Notes: generated by a model not told the origin, from the sequence alone. Positions 10,249 through 21,825 are shown, counted from the stretch's first letter. The stretch is DNA of 64,000 bases from Takakia lepidozioides (GCA_030704615.1 CM060733.1:33356001-33420000), one strand, 5' to 3'. Translations and numbers: made by a program.

Positions 10249-12533
10249 GTCTGCATCTTTTTTTTTCCTTTTTCCTCACTCCCTTCTTTTTCTCCATCCG
10301 AATCAGAGGAATCTGCCACAGGAATATCAGTACTCTTTTGCATTTCCCTTATAGTATCTGCCACTTCCTTGTGCAGTTCCTTCTCATCTTTCCAAGTCTC
10401 TTCATCTTCAGGCATATCATTGCCACTTCCATTCTCATCTTCTTCCTCTTCTACTGGAGGTATTAGTTTGGCTTTACTTCTTGTTACTATCATTGTACTT
10501 ACTTCTGGTACAACACATGGCCTAACCATGTGAGCTGCCACCACTGGGCCCTCATTCACAGGAGCTCTCATCTCATTCTGGTGTCTTATCCAGAATGAAC
10601 AGGCTGCCTTGCGATGTCCTGGCTGATTACAATAGTAACATAGATCTTCACCATTGGGTCCTCGCCCTTGGTCTGTTCTTGGATTATTTCTATAATCCTG
10701 ATTCCCGGGCTGGTAATTCCCCCTTGGATTACCCTGATAGTTGCCTCTGGAATTTCCTTGGTAATTCCCTCTTGAATTACCTCTCCCTTCCATGCCATTG
10801 TTATAACCACCAGACCTACCATAGTGGTCCTGATCATTATTTCTTCTTGGCTGGGGCTGCACCTGATGCACCCTTACTTGCCTAGGTTCTCTTGCAGCTG
10901 TCCTTCTGTTGTAGTAACAATTCTCAGTAGAATGGTTATCCATTTTACAGATAGTACAGTGTTTCTCCTTCATGTGGCATTCTGTGGTGGTATGGCCTTC
11001 ATTCTGGCACTTTGCACACCATACACCCTTCCTCCAATGTGTTGCAGCCTCTGTGGCATACTTCTTCAAGATTTCTTCCAATTTTTTTCATAGTTATCCC
11101 TCTTCAACTTCTCCTTTCTCTTACTCTTTCTTTTTAGTTCTTGCTCTTCTTCTTCATCTGACTCATCCTCAGAGTCCTCATCTTCTTTTTTCTCTCTCCT
11201 GAGCATTCCCAATTGCTCAATTCTGTTCGCAGTTTCAAATGCCTCCTCCACTGTATTATGGGGTAACATATCCACTTTCTTTTGCAACTCTGGTCTTAAT
11301 CCACTCACAAACCAAGTCTTCTGTAAACTGGGCGCTGGTACTGCAGCCAGCTTTTTCATCATCAATTCCATCTTCTCCATATACTCTTCAACAGTTTCAT
11401 GCTTCTTCTGCTTCAGCTGTTGTAAACTTCCATACACTTCATCCTCAGTTTTACTTGTCCTGAACCTATTTCGAAATGCTGTATTCAAGCCATTCCAGGT
11501 TAGGAAATGATTATCAGGGAATCTTGCATACCATTCACTTGCTTTTTGATAAGTGAACAAGGAAACAGTCTCATCTTGGCATCATCGCCATTCTCATTGT
11601 TCACTATACACATGTGCTCAAATTGGCTAATGTGTACATCGGGATCCCCTTTTCCTGAATATATTGGAAAGGGTGGTTTTGCCCGTGTTGGTTGTAACGC
11701 CATCTGTGGCCCTACCTTCTGCCCACTGACAGGTGCTGGCACCCTTGCTGGTGCTGGTCCTTCTGGACCTGTTGTTTTTGTGGTGGATCTTCCACCAAGT
11801 GGTGGCCCTTGAGCACTCCTTGCTTCTGGTCCCACGATATTCACAGTATTCCCAGCTTCAGTTGCACTACTTCCCACACTCCCTGTCCCCCAGAGCCAGA
11901 TCCAGGCAGCCCGCCTGATCCCCCTGAGCCGACACCTTCGTTGGCCTGTGATCCAAGTGCTCCACTTGATCCAGGTCCAACGGGTTGGGATGTCCTGGTT
12001 GTAGTCTCAACCTCAGCTGTTGGGTCTACTTCTTCATATTCTTCCTCTTCTAATTTCTTCTCTCTGTTTTCATCCTCCAAGTTCTGCCCTTGGGTTTCTT
12101 CTTCACTCATGTAACTCAACTGTAATGGTGTTGGAGAGTCTGAACTCTCCGTTGGCTCTGCCACATCCTCTTCTCCTTCTTCATCTTCTGCTTCAGAAAC
12201 TGGAGTTCCTGCTTTTGGTGTTCCATGCCAACTCTTATCAAAGATTTCTGTCAAGTCTTTTATCCAGGGATGTACCTCAGATCTTTCTCCTCGTGATTGA
12301 TCTTCTTCCTGTACCAATTCCCTTAATCTTTCTTGCAAAGAAACAGAAGGAGTGGCATCCAACTCTAGTTCTTCCGGTATAGGTGATGCACTTTTTGATC
12401 TTGATGGTGTGAGAGGTCCAGATGATTCCCCTATGTCTATTCCTCTCTCCCAAAGATATGGATAATTAGCTTTCAGATAGCTTTCTCTTTTTGATGAATA
12501 TCTTTGTCGTCTAGCTTCTCTTTCATCACTCAT
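10215..12533 (-). CDS. gag: gypsy-1 gag (frame broken in several places)
   Basis: Pieces in order: 12533-11841 (Ser/Glu/Gly-rich N-terminus, starting MSDEREARRQ), 11877-11500 (linker and start of the capsid-like gag domain), 11560-11066 (gag core with ASEWYARFPD, TWNGLNTAFRNRF, LKQKKHETVEEYM) and 11081-10215 (nucleocapsid). The nucleocapsid has CAKCQNEGHTTTEC, CTICKMDNHSTENC and CYYCNQPGHRKAAC zinc knuckles and Arg/Gly-rich repeats. Three joints (about 11540, 11083, 10257) each lie at an A/T run one base too short, and the joint near 11880 also needs one base. The intact form was probably one gag-pol reading frame. It packages element RNA. Confidence 0.88.
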
Positions 12534-12615
12534 GTCCCATGTCTTTCATTTCTTTTAATGTGGCAATAACCAAAACTCTCTTCTGTAATATCTCTCGTAT
12601 ATGCCTGGGTTTCTT

Positions 12616-13143
12616 TCAAGCTTCAATGCACCCTTGGCTATACTTGAAGTCTCCGTTACCATATAACCATATGGCATAACAAGTCTGAAAAGCTGTTCTT
12701 GGTGTGAGTTTGATCCACAAAATATCCTTTGGAATCCAATTCTTTACCAGTACAAGCTCTTCATGCATATGAGTATAAACATTCACCTTTCTTTCTTCCC
12801 AGCCTTCAAACTCTACTCGTTTAATGGATAGCAACGCTATCACATAAACTAATGTTGGTAACCAACGTGCTCTTCCTCTACAGGCTACCTGATAAATCTT
12901 TATCACTCCTTTCTCCAGACCCCATTCTGGATCAGCATCATGCACTCGTTTAAGAATATTTTCTTTACATCCGTCTGGCAATTCCAAGAACCTTTGAAAG
13001 AATTGTTTGGACAATCTTTCTTCCTTCGTTCCACAGGGAATTTGATTCACTTCAAATTCTTTAATGGTCCAACCACCATGATCCCACCAGATGCCTGTCA
13101 CATCTGGTTGTTCATGTCCCAGGTCCCCAGTATGGTCGCCAAA
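12616..13143 (-). CDS. Leader ORF upstream of gypsy-1 gag, function unknown
   Basis: An open frame of about 175 codons between the PBS and gag; it is also open back into the LTR, to 13251. The protein has no motif I recognise; it is moderately hydrophobic around residues 120-140 and contains several Trp. Some plant Tat/Ogre elements carry an extra ORF before gag, so it could be genuine. No convincing start is seen near the PBS, so it may instead be leader sequence open by chance. Confidence 0.4.
   Translation of the reverse strand, partial: FGDHTGDLGHEQPDVTGIWWDHGGWTIKEFEVNQIPCGTKEERLSKQFFQRFLELPDGCKENILKRVHDADPEWGLEKGVIKIYQVACRGRARWLPTLVYVIALLSIKRVEFEGWEERKVNVYTHMHEELVLVKNWIPKDILWIKLTPRTAFQTCYAIWLYGNGDFKYSQGCIEA
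13122..13141 (-). promoter_or_regulatory. Primer binding site of gypsy-1
   Basis: On the minus strand TGGCGACCATACTGGGGA begins two bases after the 5' LTR. It would pair with a tRNA 3' end in CCA with discriminator G and a GACCAT-type acceptor stem, compatible with a tRNA-Arg as used by Tat-like elements. The exact tRNA is not verified. Confidence 0.7.
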
Positions 13144-14094
13144 TGTCGCGCGGCTTTTACTCACCCATCCCTTCGCTATTCGAGGCGGAAACTCCAAGAT
13201 TGAAGAGTTGGAAATCTCTAAGTACTCAGCCCACGCAGAACAATCAGTCATGACCTACAGCTAGTGTATCATGGGGGTGTTTCCTATTTGTTTCCCTTTT
13301 GGTATTCATGTTAACTATCTTACCATTGATAATTAAGTATCAGTTTGCTTTATCAATCTATTGGATTCCATCAACTCATCCATTCATTCCACAGCTTCAC
13401 TCAGATCTCTCTACACAGTGTGATTGTATCGTAAAAGTATCTGATTATGATTTATCAGGTATCAGGCCGACGTCATTATGTCTCTAATCTGCTCTCCAAT
13501 ATCACTACAGCTTTGCATATATCAAGCATCTACTAATCCTCTTTCCTCCTTCATCGTGCTCTCCATCTCTTGCCTCCGATCTCCGCTCCTGCCTGACTCC
13601 GAAGTCCCCCTCCGAATAATGATGATCCCCCTTCCTTCCCCGTTTCTCCCTTTATCCTCCTATCCGCGGTTCTAACCGTTTCCCTTTCTAACCGTCGTAT
13701 GTGAACTAACATGTTCCCTTCACAGGTGTTGTTCCCCACAGTCGTTCCCTGTCCTACTCTTCGTTCCCTATTATCGTGACAGCTGTGTCAAGCGGTGACT
13801 GGCTGTGTCGGGCTGTGACTGGCTGTGTGGCTGTGCCGGGCTATGACTGGCTGTGTGGGCTGTGTCTGCTGTGACGACTGTGACGGGCTGTGTGGGCTGT
13901 GTCGGCTGTGTGGGCTGTGACGACTGTGACGGGCTGTGTTGGCTGTGTGGCCTGTGACTGCTGTGTCGGCTGTGTGGGCTATGTAACCCCCCTCTACAGT
14001 GCGCTGCTGTCACCCCTAAGGCTCCTGTTGGTCTCAGTCTGTGCAAAAATTAAGGGTACCCTACAGATCCCGTATAAGTGTCTAAGTCCCCTAC
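13144..14094 (-). repeat. gypsy-1 5' LTR, outer end truncated
   Basis: Near-identical to 936-1908 but lacking the last 14 plus-strand bases, and one 12-base minisatellite unit shorter. Beyond 14094 the sequence is unrelated and no target duplication is seen. Confidence 0.88.
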
Positions 14095-14242
14095 TCAATG
14101 GTGGGACAATGGAGACAAAAAGGCGAATGCCTGTTGGACTACAGAGAGAAGCAGATGCATTTCAGATTGTGATAAATAGGGTTGGGGTGTTTTGGGGAAG
14201 AACTCCACACCAGTATGGTTGGGGTATTTGCTGGTAGAATTC

Positions 14243-14475
14243 TAGGCTGTCAGAGGCATGGATAGCTGAAGGAGCAGGGATAGAGTGTGGGTCTAGATTC
14301 ATCCAAGAAGGCTGGATTTCAAGCTCCACATTACCTATGATTCCCTGTGGAAGGATAGCTACAAGAAACCTACATGGGTAGATGGTCAACTAGAAGCGGC
14401 AGCAGCAGCGGCACAATTGATAAGGTCAGGCACTTCTACTGAAGGCACCTCCTTCAGCACATTTCACCCTGTTTT
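14243..14475 (+). repeat. Direct repeat, copy 1 of a 235-bp segment
   Basis: About 85-90% similar by eye to 15515-15750, same orientation, about 1.04 kb between the copies. Confidence 0.8.
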
Positions 14476-15514
14476 TCCCTCTTATCCGTTTCTTGCGAGC
14501 TGTCTTCTCTTATCTGTTTGTCTGCCCAGTCTTCAGTGAATGCGTCAAGGCTTTGTGTTTTGGCTTCTTCCTCGCTTTTGTCACCCTCTCCCATGAATAT
14601 CTCTGGTTGGCGCTCAAACCCTGCTGAGCTGTAGATGTTGTCCATGCCAATGCATTCTTCTTCACCAAATCCATGTTTTTGCTCTAAATCCTTGATGTCT
14701 TGGCTGGATTTCTGCAGAATAGGCATCCCATCCCCTATTTTGGCCTTCTTTGCACTTCCCCGTGTCAACATGTTGATGTGGGGTGTTGTTGTAGTCTTAT
14801 TGGAGTATGATCACTTATATGGTATATCTTGTCCGACTCATCCAGTGCCTCCAGCTCATTATGAGTGAACTGACATGATACTTGTGCTGTTGGTTGCATC
14901 ATGTACTCCGTGCTTGGCAATGGGTAAGCTTCTCCTCCTTCCACGTACTCATTGATCACTGCAAAAGGTACTCCATACATCTTCCCTTGAGGTCCTGCCC
15001 ATTTTTTTGCTTCTGTGATTGTTTCAACTTTGCTAAAAGTTTGCCAAGACCCTGTTGGGTTAGTGTGTGACGACTGTGTCTCATGTTATTATAGATTTTA
15101 GACAGCGTTCTTTGTTTGGGCCTTCTAATGCCTTGTCTGATGGACTTAGGTTTGTCAAAATCGACTTGTATCCACTCTGCTTCCATGTTGTTGCTATCAG
15201 CAGCTTGTTCTTTTGTCAGCTGAACCCCGACAGGGCCTGGGTCTTCCTTTCTGCCCGCATCAGAGCATTTCACAATGTCTGTAGTTGCTTCATCCTTCCT
15301 CAACTCCGCCCTCTCTTTGGCAGGTTGCGCACCTTCACCACCTTTGTTGTTTTTTAATTTGCACATGGTATCTGCTGCTTGCGTATCCTCATTGTAGTAT
15401 TGAATATGCCCTGTAGGCATTGGCCTTAAGTACAAAGCCATTGTGCTCACTCTGGGTTTGGGTCATAGAACTTGGTTGTCATTGTCAGCTGCTAGCAGCA
15501 AGGCGAGGATGTAT

Positions 15515-15750
15515 GCATGATTTGTGAAGGGGCATGGATAGATGAAGGAGCAGGGATAGATGTGTGGGTCCACATTCATCCAAGAGGGCCGGATTTCAAG
15601 CTCCATATTACCTATGATTCCCTGTGGAAGGATAGGTACAAGAAACCTGCATGGGTAGATGGTCAACTGGAAGCCGCAGCAGCAACGACACAATTGATCA
15701 AATCAGGCACTGTTAATCAAGGCACCTTCTTCAAAACATTTCACCCTGTT
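15515..15750 (+). repeat. Direct repeat, copy 2 of a 235-bp segment
   Basis: Partner of 14243-14475. This copy keeps an open plus-strand frame (15517-15792); copy 1 has stops. Confidence 0.8.
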
Positions 15751-16611
15751 TTTCCCTCTTATCAAATCGGCTGTAAGTATTGCACTGTTTAACAGGGTCC
15801 TTGATTCTAGTAGCACCAGAACAAACTAGTATTACAACAATTCAGCCCAAGTGTGGGCTTGCTTATTTTTTGCTTACTGGACCTTTTCAGGCATGGATTT
15901 CTGGACCTTGTGGCCTTTGAGGTGTCCATTGGGACATTGGTCTCATTTGGATTTTTGTAATATAATTTACAGGGCGTGTATTTCCTTGTACTTGTCTATT
16001 TTGAATGTCCTTGTGGTTGCTAGTATGCAAGAGGGGTCCATTCTGTTTTTATATCAGAATTTCACCATATAATAAAGAATTTAAATCATTTAATCTATTT
16101 TTATTTTATATAACATTATTAAATTAAACAATAATACCATTTAATAAAAAATTCCAAGCTGCTATCCCCTGTTTTCAAAAATAAAATATAAATTTAAGAA
16201 TTTAAAATTACAAATATAACTATTAAATTATTTTCAGAGACATTCTTGATGACACGTGGCATAAACCCTGCCATATATGCTAGTCATATATTATGTCTAA
16301 GTGCCACATGTCACATCTGAAGTGCAACAGGTGTCATGACGTGTCGCTTGCGCAGTGGTGCACGTGTTCCTCTAAAGCCTCTCCATGTAGGCAACGCTCA
16401 TCAGACAATGTAGTCATATAGTTAGTCGTATGTAAGTCATAGAGTTGTAACTACATCACTCTCTTATACATGACTCCAGGTGCCACGCACGCAGTCACGG
16501 CTATGACTTGCAAAATGCAGTCCTAAAGACTAGTCGCTATGACAGGGTTTTTTTCACTATAGAGTGATGTAGCCATGAACGCATATAGGACTGAAAAAAT
16601 AGTCATATGTG

Positions 16612-16641
16612 CAGTCATAAAAACGTTCATCTGTTGTAGTG
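16612..16641 (-). repeat. CACTA-like right terminal inverted repeat
   Basis: Read inward: CACTACAACAGATGAACG followed by TTTTTATGACTG. GTA lies just outside at 16642-16644. Confidence 0.8.
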
Positions 16642-18327
16642 GTATCCACCCGGATGGCGCAGCACTTCCCTCGAAATGCCGACAATGTCCTTGCAATTCT
16701 CCACTGTGACTCTGACACTCTTGTCTCTACAATGGGAATGTTGTACTGCTTTACTACAGATGGCTTGTTATGTTGCCCGGACACGTGCCCTGTGCTCAAA
16801 GGAGATGGCGATCTTGAACGTGCAGGACTTCGTCAAGTCTTCGTCTCACTGGGCGGGTATGAACATCTCTTTCCAAATGTTGGCCTCTTCGAAGCAATGG
16901 CATGTCCCCAAGGCCCTCTCGCAAGGCCGCCGCCCACTTCCGAGGATTCTTCGATCTGGAGGCAGTCTGCATCAGCATTTCCTGCCTGTCCGACCCCAAG
17001 CCCCACTGTTTCCCTTTCAAGAACTCGTTGTACCTGCATTGCTGCATAATTGACCTCACAATGTCCTCCGCTGTGGCAGTGAGGATGTCCACCAGATGCG
17101 CCGCAGAGGAGGCACGCCAGGAATAATGCACTGATTTGGCCATGTTTGTCGTGGGCATGTCGGTGTCGGAGTCGAGACACATTGCCTGCATAAGCACATG
17201 TTGACGTTACAAGCAAGTTACAAATAATGCCAAGAATAATATTCAACGGGACGCGAATTCGTGCAACTCACCTCCCGCATATAGTCGCCGAATTGGAGGA
17301 AACGATAATGTCACCATGCTAGCCAACTGACCATTGCTCCCTCGTCTGATTTCCTTACAGCACCTGACGATGTCCATCAAGCCCGTATACATGCAAACTG
17401 TGTCTCTGCATCATCCAAGGTGGGAGCGCGCTTCCTCGCAAGACACATGGAACGGTGCTCCTCTCTGAAATCTGGCGCCACGAGCCTAGTTGTGTACTGC
17501 GAAAGGCTCTGCAGAAAATGGAACCCACAAGATCTCTCCTTGCCTTCCATGGGAACATTGGGGTCTTGCCCGTACACCCTTCGGATGGCAGCCCAATTTG
17601 CTTGTGCGTTGTCCACCATGAAACCACGGAAATTGGGAAGGGGCAATCCCGCCTTGGCCATCTGTTCATTTATTCCGTGCCAAAGAAGCATCTCCGATTG
17701 TGTGTCCTCTCCTTTCATCTCACAAATAGCAATTGTCATGCAGTGGGTGTCGTAGACATGTGCACCCATTGTCACCCACTGGTGATTTGTAATTTGCTTG
17801 ATATGGTCGAACATGACCCAACTGTTTGACAAGTCCCCACTCGTCATCCTGTCAACCAGTTGGACGCCGCTGCCAGGTTCAGACGTGGACATTTTGAATA
17901 CGAAACAACGATCTGCCTCAGTCCTTTGTCTTGGAAACCTACTTCCATGAATGTAGTCATATCCACATCGTCGCTTCACCTCCAGAATGGAGTGCATATC
18001 CGAGCCACGCCCAATTTTCTGTTTGCATGAGACAATGTGGTTTCAGACACTCGGTGAACAGACGTGGGACACCGATTCCAGCAATGCCTCCATTTTCTTG
18101 TCATCGAGAGGAACTCTATCGGAGCCGTCTTCCGACATAATTCTGGCCAATGCCATCTTATGGGCGGCTTGGAGCTGTATCTGTTTGGGTTTGGCACCCG
18201 GTCTCAACTTAATCTCCTCCTGAACGAGCTGCTCTGCCTCGTGGGCAGCCTCCCGTGAGTTCCCCCTCGCCAATTTGTGACAATGGCCAACGTGTATGCA
18301 AGCTTGGGTGAGGTCAGGGAAACGGTG
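16642..18327 (-). pseudogene. Mutator-like transposase copy 1, C-terminal half (split from its N-terminus by the methyltransferase gypsy)
   Basis: Continues the frame of 31509-30465 after the 12.1 kb insertion. It is clearly homologous to copy 2 at 47818-51381: MSTSEPGSGVQLVDRM, WVMFDHIKQI, GAHVYDTHCMTIAICEM, and the core GFMVDNAQANWAAIRRV followed by RSCGFHFLQSL, the layout of a Mutator-type DDE transposase. An 86-nt GT-AG intron (17271-17186) sits where copy 2 has its intron. Stops: TGA at 18043-18045 (fits CGA) and TGA at 17377-17379 where copy 2 has Trp (TGG). The C-terminal SWIM part is cut off by the CACTA-like insertion and presumably continues left of position 1. Confidence 0.82.
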
Positions 18328-18680
18328 TGTCAAGTTAAATAAGCACAGTGTGAAAACAGTTAGAATAAAACTAGTTATTTGTATTTAACACTTGGATTTA
18401 GGTCAAGTGTTAAATCAGGTGTCAAGTTTAGTTTGACACCTGGTCCGTCTTATCTTCACGAGAGCGGCAGTCGCGCAGCTCATCTCTCTCGAGTTGAGCC
18501 TACGCGACCGAGCTCCTTCATGCGTTTAGATTTGAGTGTGCTTATGATGGGAGTGTAGGTTGTTGTGGGGTGGAGTCCCCATAGCTTGGGGTGCCTCTGG
18601 CTCGACTTCTGTTTTGAAGAGTGATAGTGATGGATTCATGTTGTTTCTGGTGTGAGCAGTGTGTTTTCTAGTTTTCTTAT
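18328..18680 (+). repeat. Terminal repeat A1 (5' end, 353 bp)
   Basis: Same length as A2 (30025-30377), with six differences, all transitions. The similarity stops abruptly at TTTTCTTAT; here it continues CACTCGAG, whereas after A2 it continues with B2. Confidence 0.9.
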
Positions 18681-21078
18681 CACTCGAGAGAGATCACCGT
18701 TATCTAGTGTGCTGATTCTAAGCTAGATACAATGTTTGTTTTAGCATTATTATAATATATATCTTGGGGCGGGAGTCCATTTGGCCCTGTTGTTTCCATG
18801 GGCTGTGCGCGCAGATTTAGTTGTCGTCTCTACTCGTGAGTTTGAAAACCAAGAGGTGTGGAGGTTGAAGACGTTGATAGTTGGCTTCCCTACTCTCTTT
18901 CACTTGGACGGAGGGAGATGAGACTTGTGTAAGCTGGATCACGAAGCTGGATCACGAAGTGCAAACAGTTTGGGGTGGCGTCATCCCTGGTTGTGGTGGC
19001 TTCCTCTAGTGGAGGTGCTGCTGCTGCACCTGCCAGAGAAAAGGAGAAAATGCGCAGGAGTGTCGAGACGAAGTATGCAGACATAGGCAGTGAAATGAGA
19101 GGCCTGGCAGAGTGGATTGAGAGTTGGTTGCAATCTCCTTAGTGAAAGAAAATTTAATTTGCCGTGGAGACACAAGATGGTGGAGGTGGCATGGCGATGT
19201 CTGTGAGCTCGGAGTTGGCACAGTGTGGAGCATTGTGCTTCATCTCTGTCGGACGTTGTGTCCTCTTTACTGATGCAGCTTTGACGACGGAGACTCAAGT
19301 GTCTGGCAATCCATTTCTTCTTGCTTGCACTTCCTGCGTTTCCTCTTTGCGATTGCGCGTCCTATGATGGAATGGCGGAGAAGGTGATGTAAGAGAAGTG
19401 TGGAGGTGTGGGACTCGGGGGCAGCAAGGGAGTGAATGCTAATTGGATGGAGGCAGTCACAAGAAGGAAGCGCGGTAGAGTGCCTGGCAAGGTCGTGGCA
19501 ATGCTGCCCAGTGCCTGCTCTCTGCAAATGCTGAGCGTTCATTCTTGAGCTTGAAACTGGGGTCGTGCTTCAACTTGCATGTGAGAAAGTAAGGAGGAGT
19601 GGGAAGAGGAGCTTGCTGCCTGGCTGGGTCGCGGTGCATTGCTTTGGTACAGCGGAGAGAGGTAGTCCGGGGATGCCAGCATGTCAAAAGCCTTTTCAAT
19701 CTTACCTTGCAACCTGATCCCGGAAGCCATCTCCATAACAAAGGCCCTGTTGTCCTTGAGCAGCGCAATCCCGTCAGTGGTCGGGTTCAGCAGCTCAACT
19801 GCCCGATTCGGGGTCGACGTTCAAGCCCTTTTGAAGCTGGTTCCATGTCCAGCGCATGCTGTTGGAGCACCTGGTAGCCCATCTACAATTGCAGTGGGGG
19901 CTGAGAGCTAGTGCCTTCGAGGATTGGCTGACGTTCGTTCATGGGGGAAGGAGAGTGTGGCAAGCTCTACAGATGCAAAGGTTTAGCGAGGAGATGGCGA
20001 TGGCTTCCGACGCAAGTGAAAGACTAAGAAGGTTTAAGGAGATTTGCTAATAAAGTGCAAATCGCAGCCTGGTGGAGTGAATGCTCTACCTAATATCTGC
20101 CAGACTTGCGCATACTCTGGATTCCGTGGTCGCTCCTCATCTGTGGGAGACTGGAGTGTGTGTCTCGGGTTCCTGTCCCGGCGGTCACGGGTATGCTACC
20201 AGGAGTTTGCTTCTCAAATATAAAAATGAAGGTGGCGAAGTATGTGCCTGCAAGTCGGTGATTGTCCCTCTCTCGATCTGACCAGCCAGGATTCAAGGGC
20301 GGCTTGTTCTGACCCCACTGTCTCGCCTTCTGTCTCTCTGGAAGACGCGGCCTGGTCTTCTTCACAGGCAAAACTTGGAAACAATGGTGGACTTCCAATT
20401 GATTGCATTTCATGGGGCGATCGTTGGTGGTCACCATCTGGTCTCGTGCGGACTTGGTTTGGAGTGCCTGGTCGTCAGCGAAGTGTTGCTCGTCAGGGAT
20501 GTGCATGTCGCTGACTCCTTCGTCCCCTCTGATTAGGTCCAACCTGGCAGAGCAGAGCAGAGCCTAAACTGAGCAGAGCCTTCGTCTTTGTTGCTCACCC
20601 TGGTCGTATCCTGTTTCACTAGAGTGTAGAGGTTGAGGGAAGCCTATGGGGTGCTAAGCCTGTCGAGCAGGGGTGTGTACTGGTGATACGAGCGTGGGTC
20701 AGGGAGCTACTTGGTTCAAGTGCAAAGGATCAAAGCCCTGGAGTCAGCATAGTCGGGGAACGGCCTCGGGAACCCGTAGATAACCAGGGAACAGGGAACC
20801 AAGACAAGTATTAAAAAAAAAAAAAAAAAAAAAAATGTTATGTTTAAAGAGCCTGGTTGGTCATATCTTTGTCAAATGAGCTCCGTTTGACTCAGTTTTT
20901 GGGGGGATAGCTGCAAAAAGGGGAAATCTACATATCTAAACCTGGTTTCTGTTTTTGGGACTCTGCTAAAAATCTATGGAATTTTTAGAGTGTGAGTGTG
21001 CCATGAAAGATCCACAATCCTGTCTCTAGAACCTGTGCTGGTCTATATGAGAGACAAATCTGTGGATGTACTCCTTGC
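18681..21078 (+). other. Long leader of the methyltransferase gypsy, no gene recognised
   Basis: About 2.4 kb without a convincing reading frame. It includes an A23 tract at 20813-20835, preceded by a GGTTCAAGT element weakly resembling a Pol III B box, so an embedded retroposed sequence is possible. No primer binding site could be assigned with confidence. Confidence 0.5.
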
Positions 21079-21825
21079 ATGGCTGGGGGAAATGAGGACG
21101 TAATTGAAGGGCAGGTCTCTTCTCTTAGCCTGTGCACACAAGGGGACAGGATTTATGTTTCCCAAGGAACTCAGACTGATTTGAGTGGAGAACAGTTGGA
21201 CGAGTTGATTGCATACTGGGAGTCAGGCATTAGCAGTAGACAACAGACTGCTGTAGTTGGCATTGAGGGCCTCAATATCGCCTTGGACAGTCAGAACTCT
21301 GTTGGAGCCAGCAGTTCTGCAGCTGTAGGTGAAATACCAAAGTGGGTGAAAGCTAGGCTTGGAACACAGCCAAAGACAGCCCCGGGGACCAAGGTGTTCA
21401 GCCACAAGGCCGTGGTGTACTGGAGCAGAGGAGCAGGAAGCTACACAGTTTGTGCAATCAACATGGTTGCAGCCGGATACGCTCTGCACAGGGCAACCAC
21501 GAGCGGGGTTCATTAGCAATGACAAGTTTGTTCTGCTTGAAGGAGATGCAGTCATTCGCAATGAGGACACCCGCAACCGTCTCAAAGCTTTCGAGTTGAG
21601 ATACTATCAGACCCTACCTTTGTTTTCTTTAGTGTTCAGTGAGCGGGAGATAGGGGAGTATTGCTTTGTCTCTACCTGGCAGAAAGAGGAGGAGGTTGGT
21701 TAGAGCGAGCTACTGTAGCTTGGGACAAGGTTAGTGGCAGGTTTCTGGACATAGATATACCTCCTACACCTTACCATCATGCAGAGCGAGGCACTTTGAG
21801 AGAAGTCTGGCAGTTGATAGCATAG
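21079..21825 (+). CDS. ORF0 upstream of gag, unknown protein, frame broken twice
   Basis: Starts MAGGNEDVIEGQ and runs 145 codons. It appears to continue in a second frame (about 21500-21703, GFISNDKFVLLEGDAV...) and a third (about 21700-21825, LERATVAWDKVSGRF ... REVWQLIA), together about 245 residues. It has no known domain; the N-terminus contains TQTDLSGEQLDELIAYW. It could be an extra ORF before gag or the start of gag itself. The joints are inferred from continued protein-like composition, not from a homolog. Confidence 0.45.

Larger units (their letters stand above)
936..14094 (-). mobile_element. Ty3/gypsy LTR retrotransposon gypsy-1 (Athila/Tat-like, with extra 3' ORF)
   Basis: An almost complete 13.2 kb element on the minus strand: 5' LTR (13144-14094), PBS, leader ORF, gag with zinc knuckles, protease (DGGSG), RT, RNase H, integrase, a 1281-codon ORF where envelope-like genes sit in Athila elements, polypurine tract and 3' LTR (936-1908). 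The LTRs are nearly identical apart from one 12-bp length difference and a few substitutions, so insertion is recent. The outer 12-14 bases of the 5' LTR are missing (it stops at CCCTAC where the 3' LTR continues to CTCTAACA), and no target duplication is visible. It lies inside the CACTA-like element. Confidence 0.9.
14095..16611. other. CACTA-like internal and right subterminal region, no recognised gene
   Basis: Contains two direct copies of a 235-bp segment (14243-14475 and 15515-15750) with an open plus-strand frame in the second copy (including KLHITYDSLWKDRYKKP). Between them, on the minus strand, are three ORFs of 71-164 codons (15450-14454) encoding charged Lys/Glu-rich peptides of no known family. 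From about 16070 the DNA is AT-rich; from 16240 it carries the AGTCATA subterminal motifs. I cannot assign a function. Confidence 0.5.
8..16641. mobile_element. CACTA-like (En/Spm-type) DNA transposon, non-autonomous, hosting gypsy-1
   Basis: The left end reads CACTACAAGAGATGAGCG and the right end, read inward on the minus strand, CACTACAACAGATGAACG. The bases outside both ends are GTA (5-7 and 16642-16644), a 3-bp target duplication as expected for the CACTA superfamily, and the termini match the plant CACTACAAG consensus. Both subterminal regions (about 20-310 and 16240-16620) are rich in AGTCATA and TGACTAC motifs in both orientations, as expected for transposase-binding subterminal repeats. 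No TNP2-type transposase lies between the ends, so it looks non-autonomous. It sits in the 3' part of the copy 1 Mutator-like transposase and was itself invaded by gypsy-1. Assignment is inferred from the termini only. Confidence 0.8.

Noticed and set aside
936-14094. Target site duplication for gypsy-1
   Set aside because: The 5' LTR has lost its outer end, and the flanking bases (GGAAG versus TCAAT) do not match.
18990-20540. Overlapping ORFs in the leader of the DNMT-gypsy as genes
   Set aside because: They lie on both strands, overlap heavily, and show low-complexity Ser/His composition and no domain.
20570-20835. SINE ending in the A23 tract
   Set aside because: A GGTTCAAGT motif and poly(A) are present, but no convincing A box, tRNA similarity or target duplication was found.
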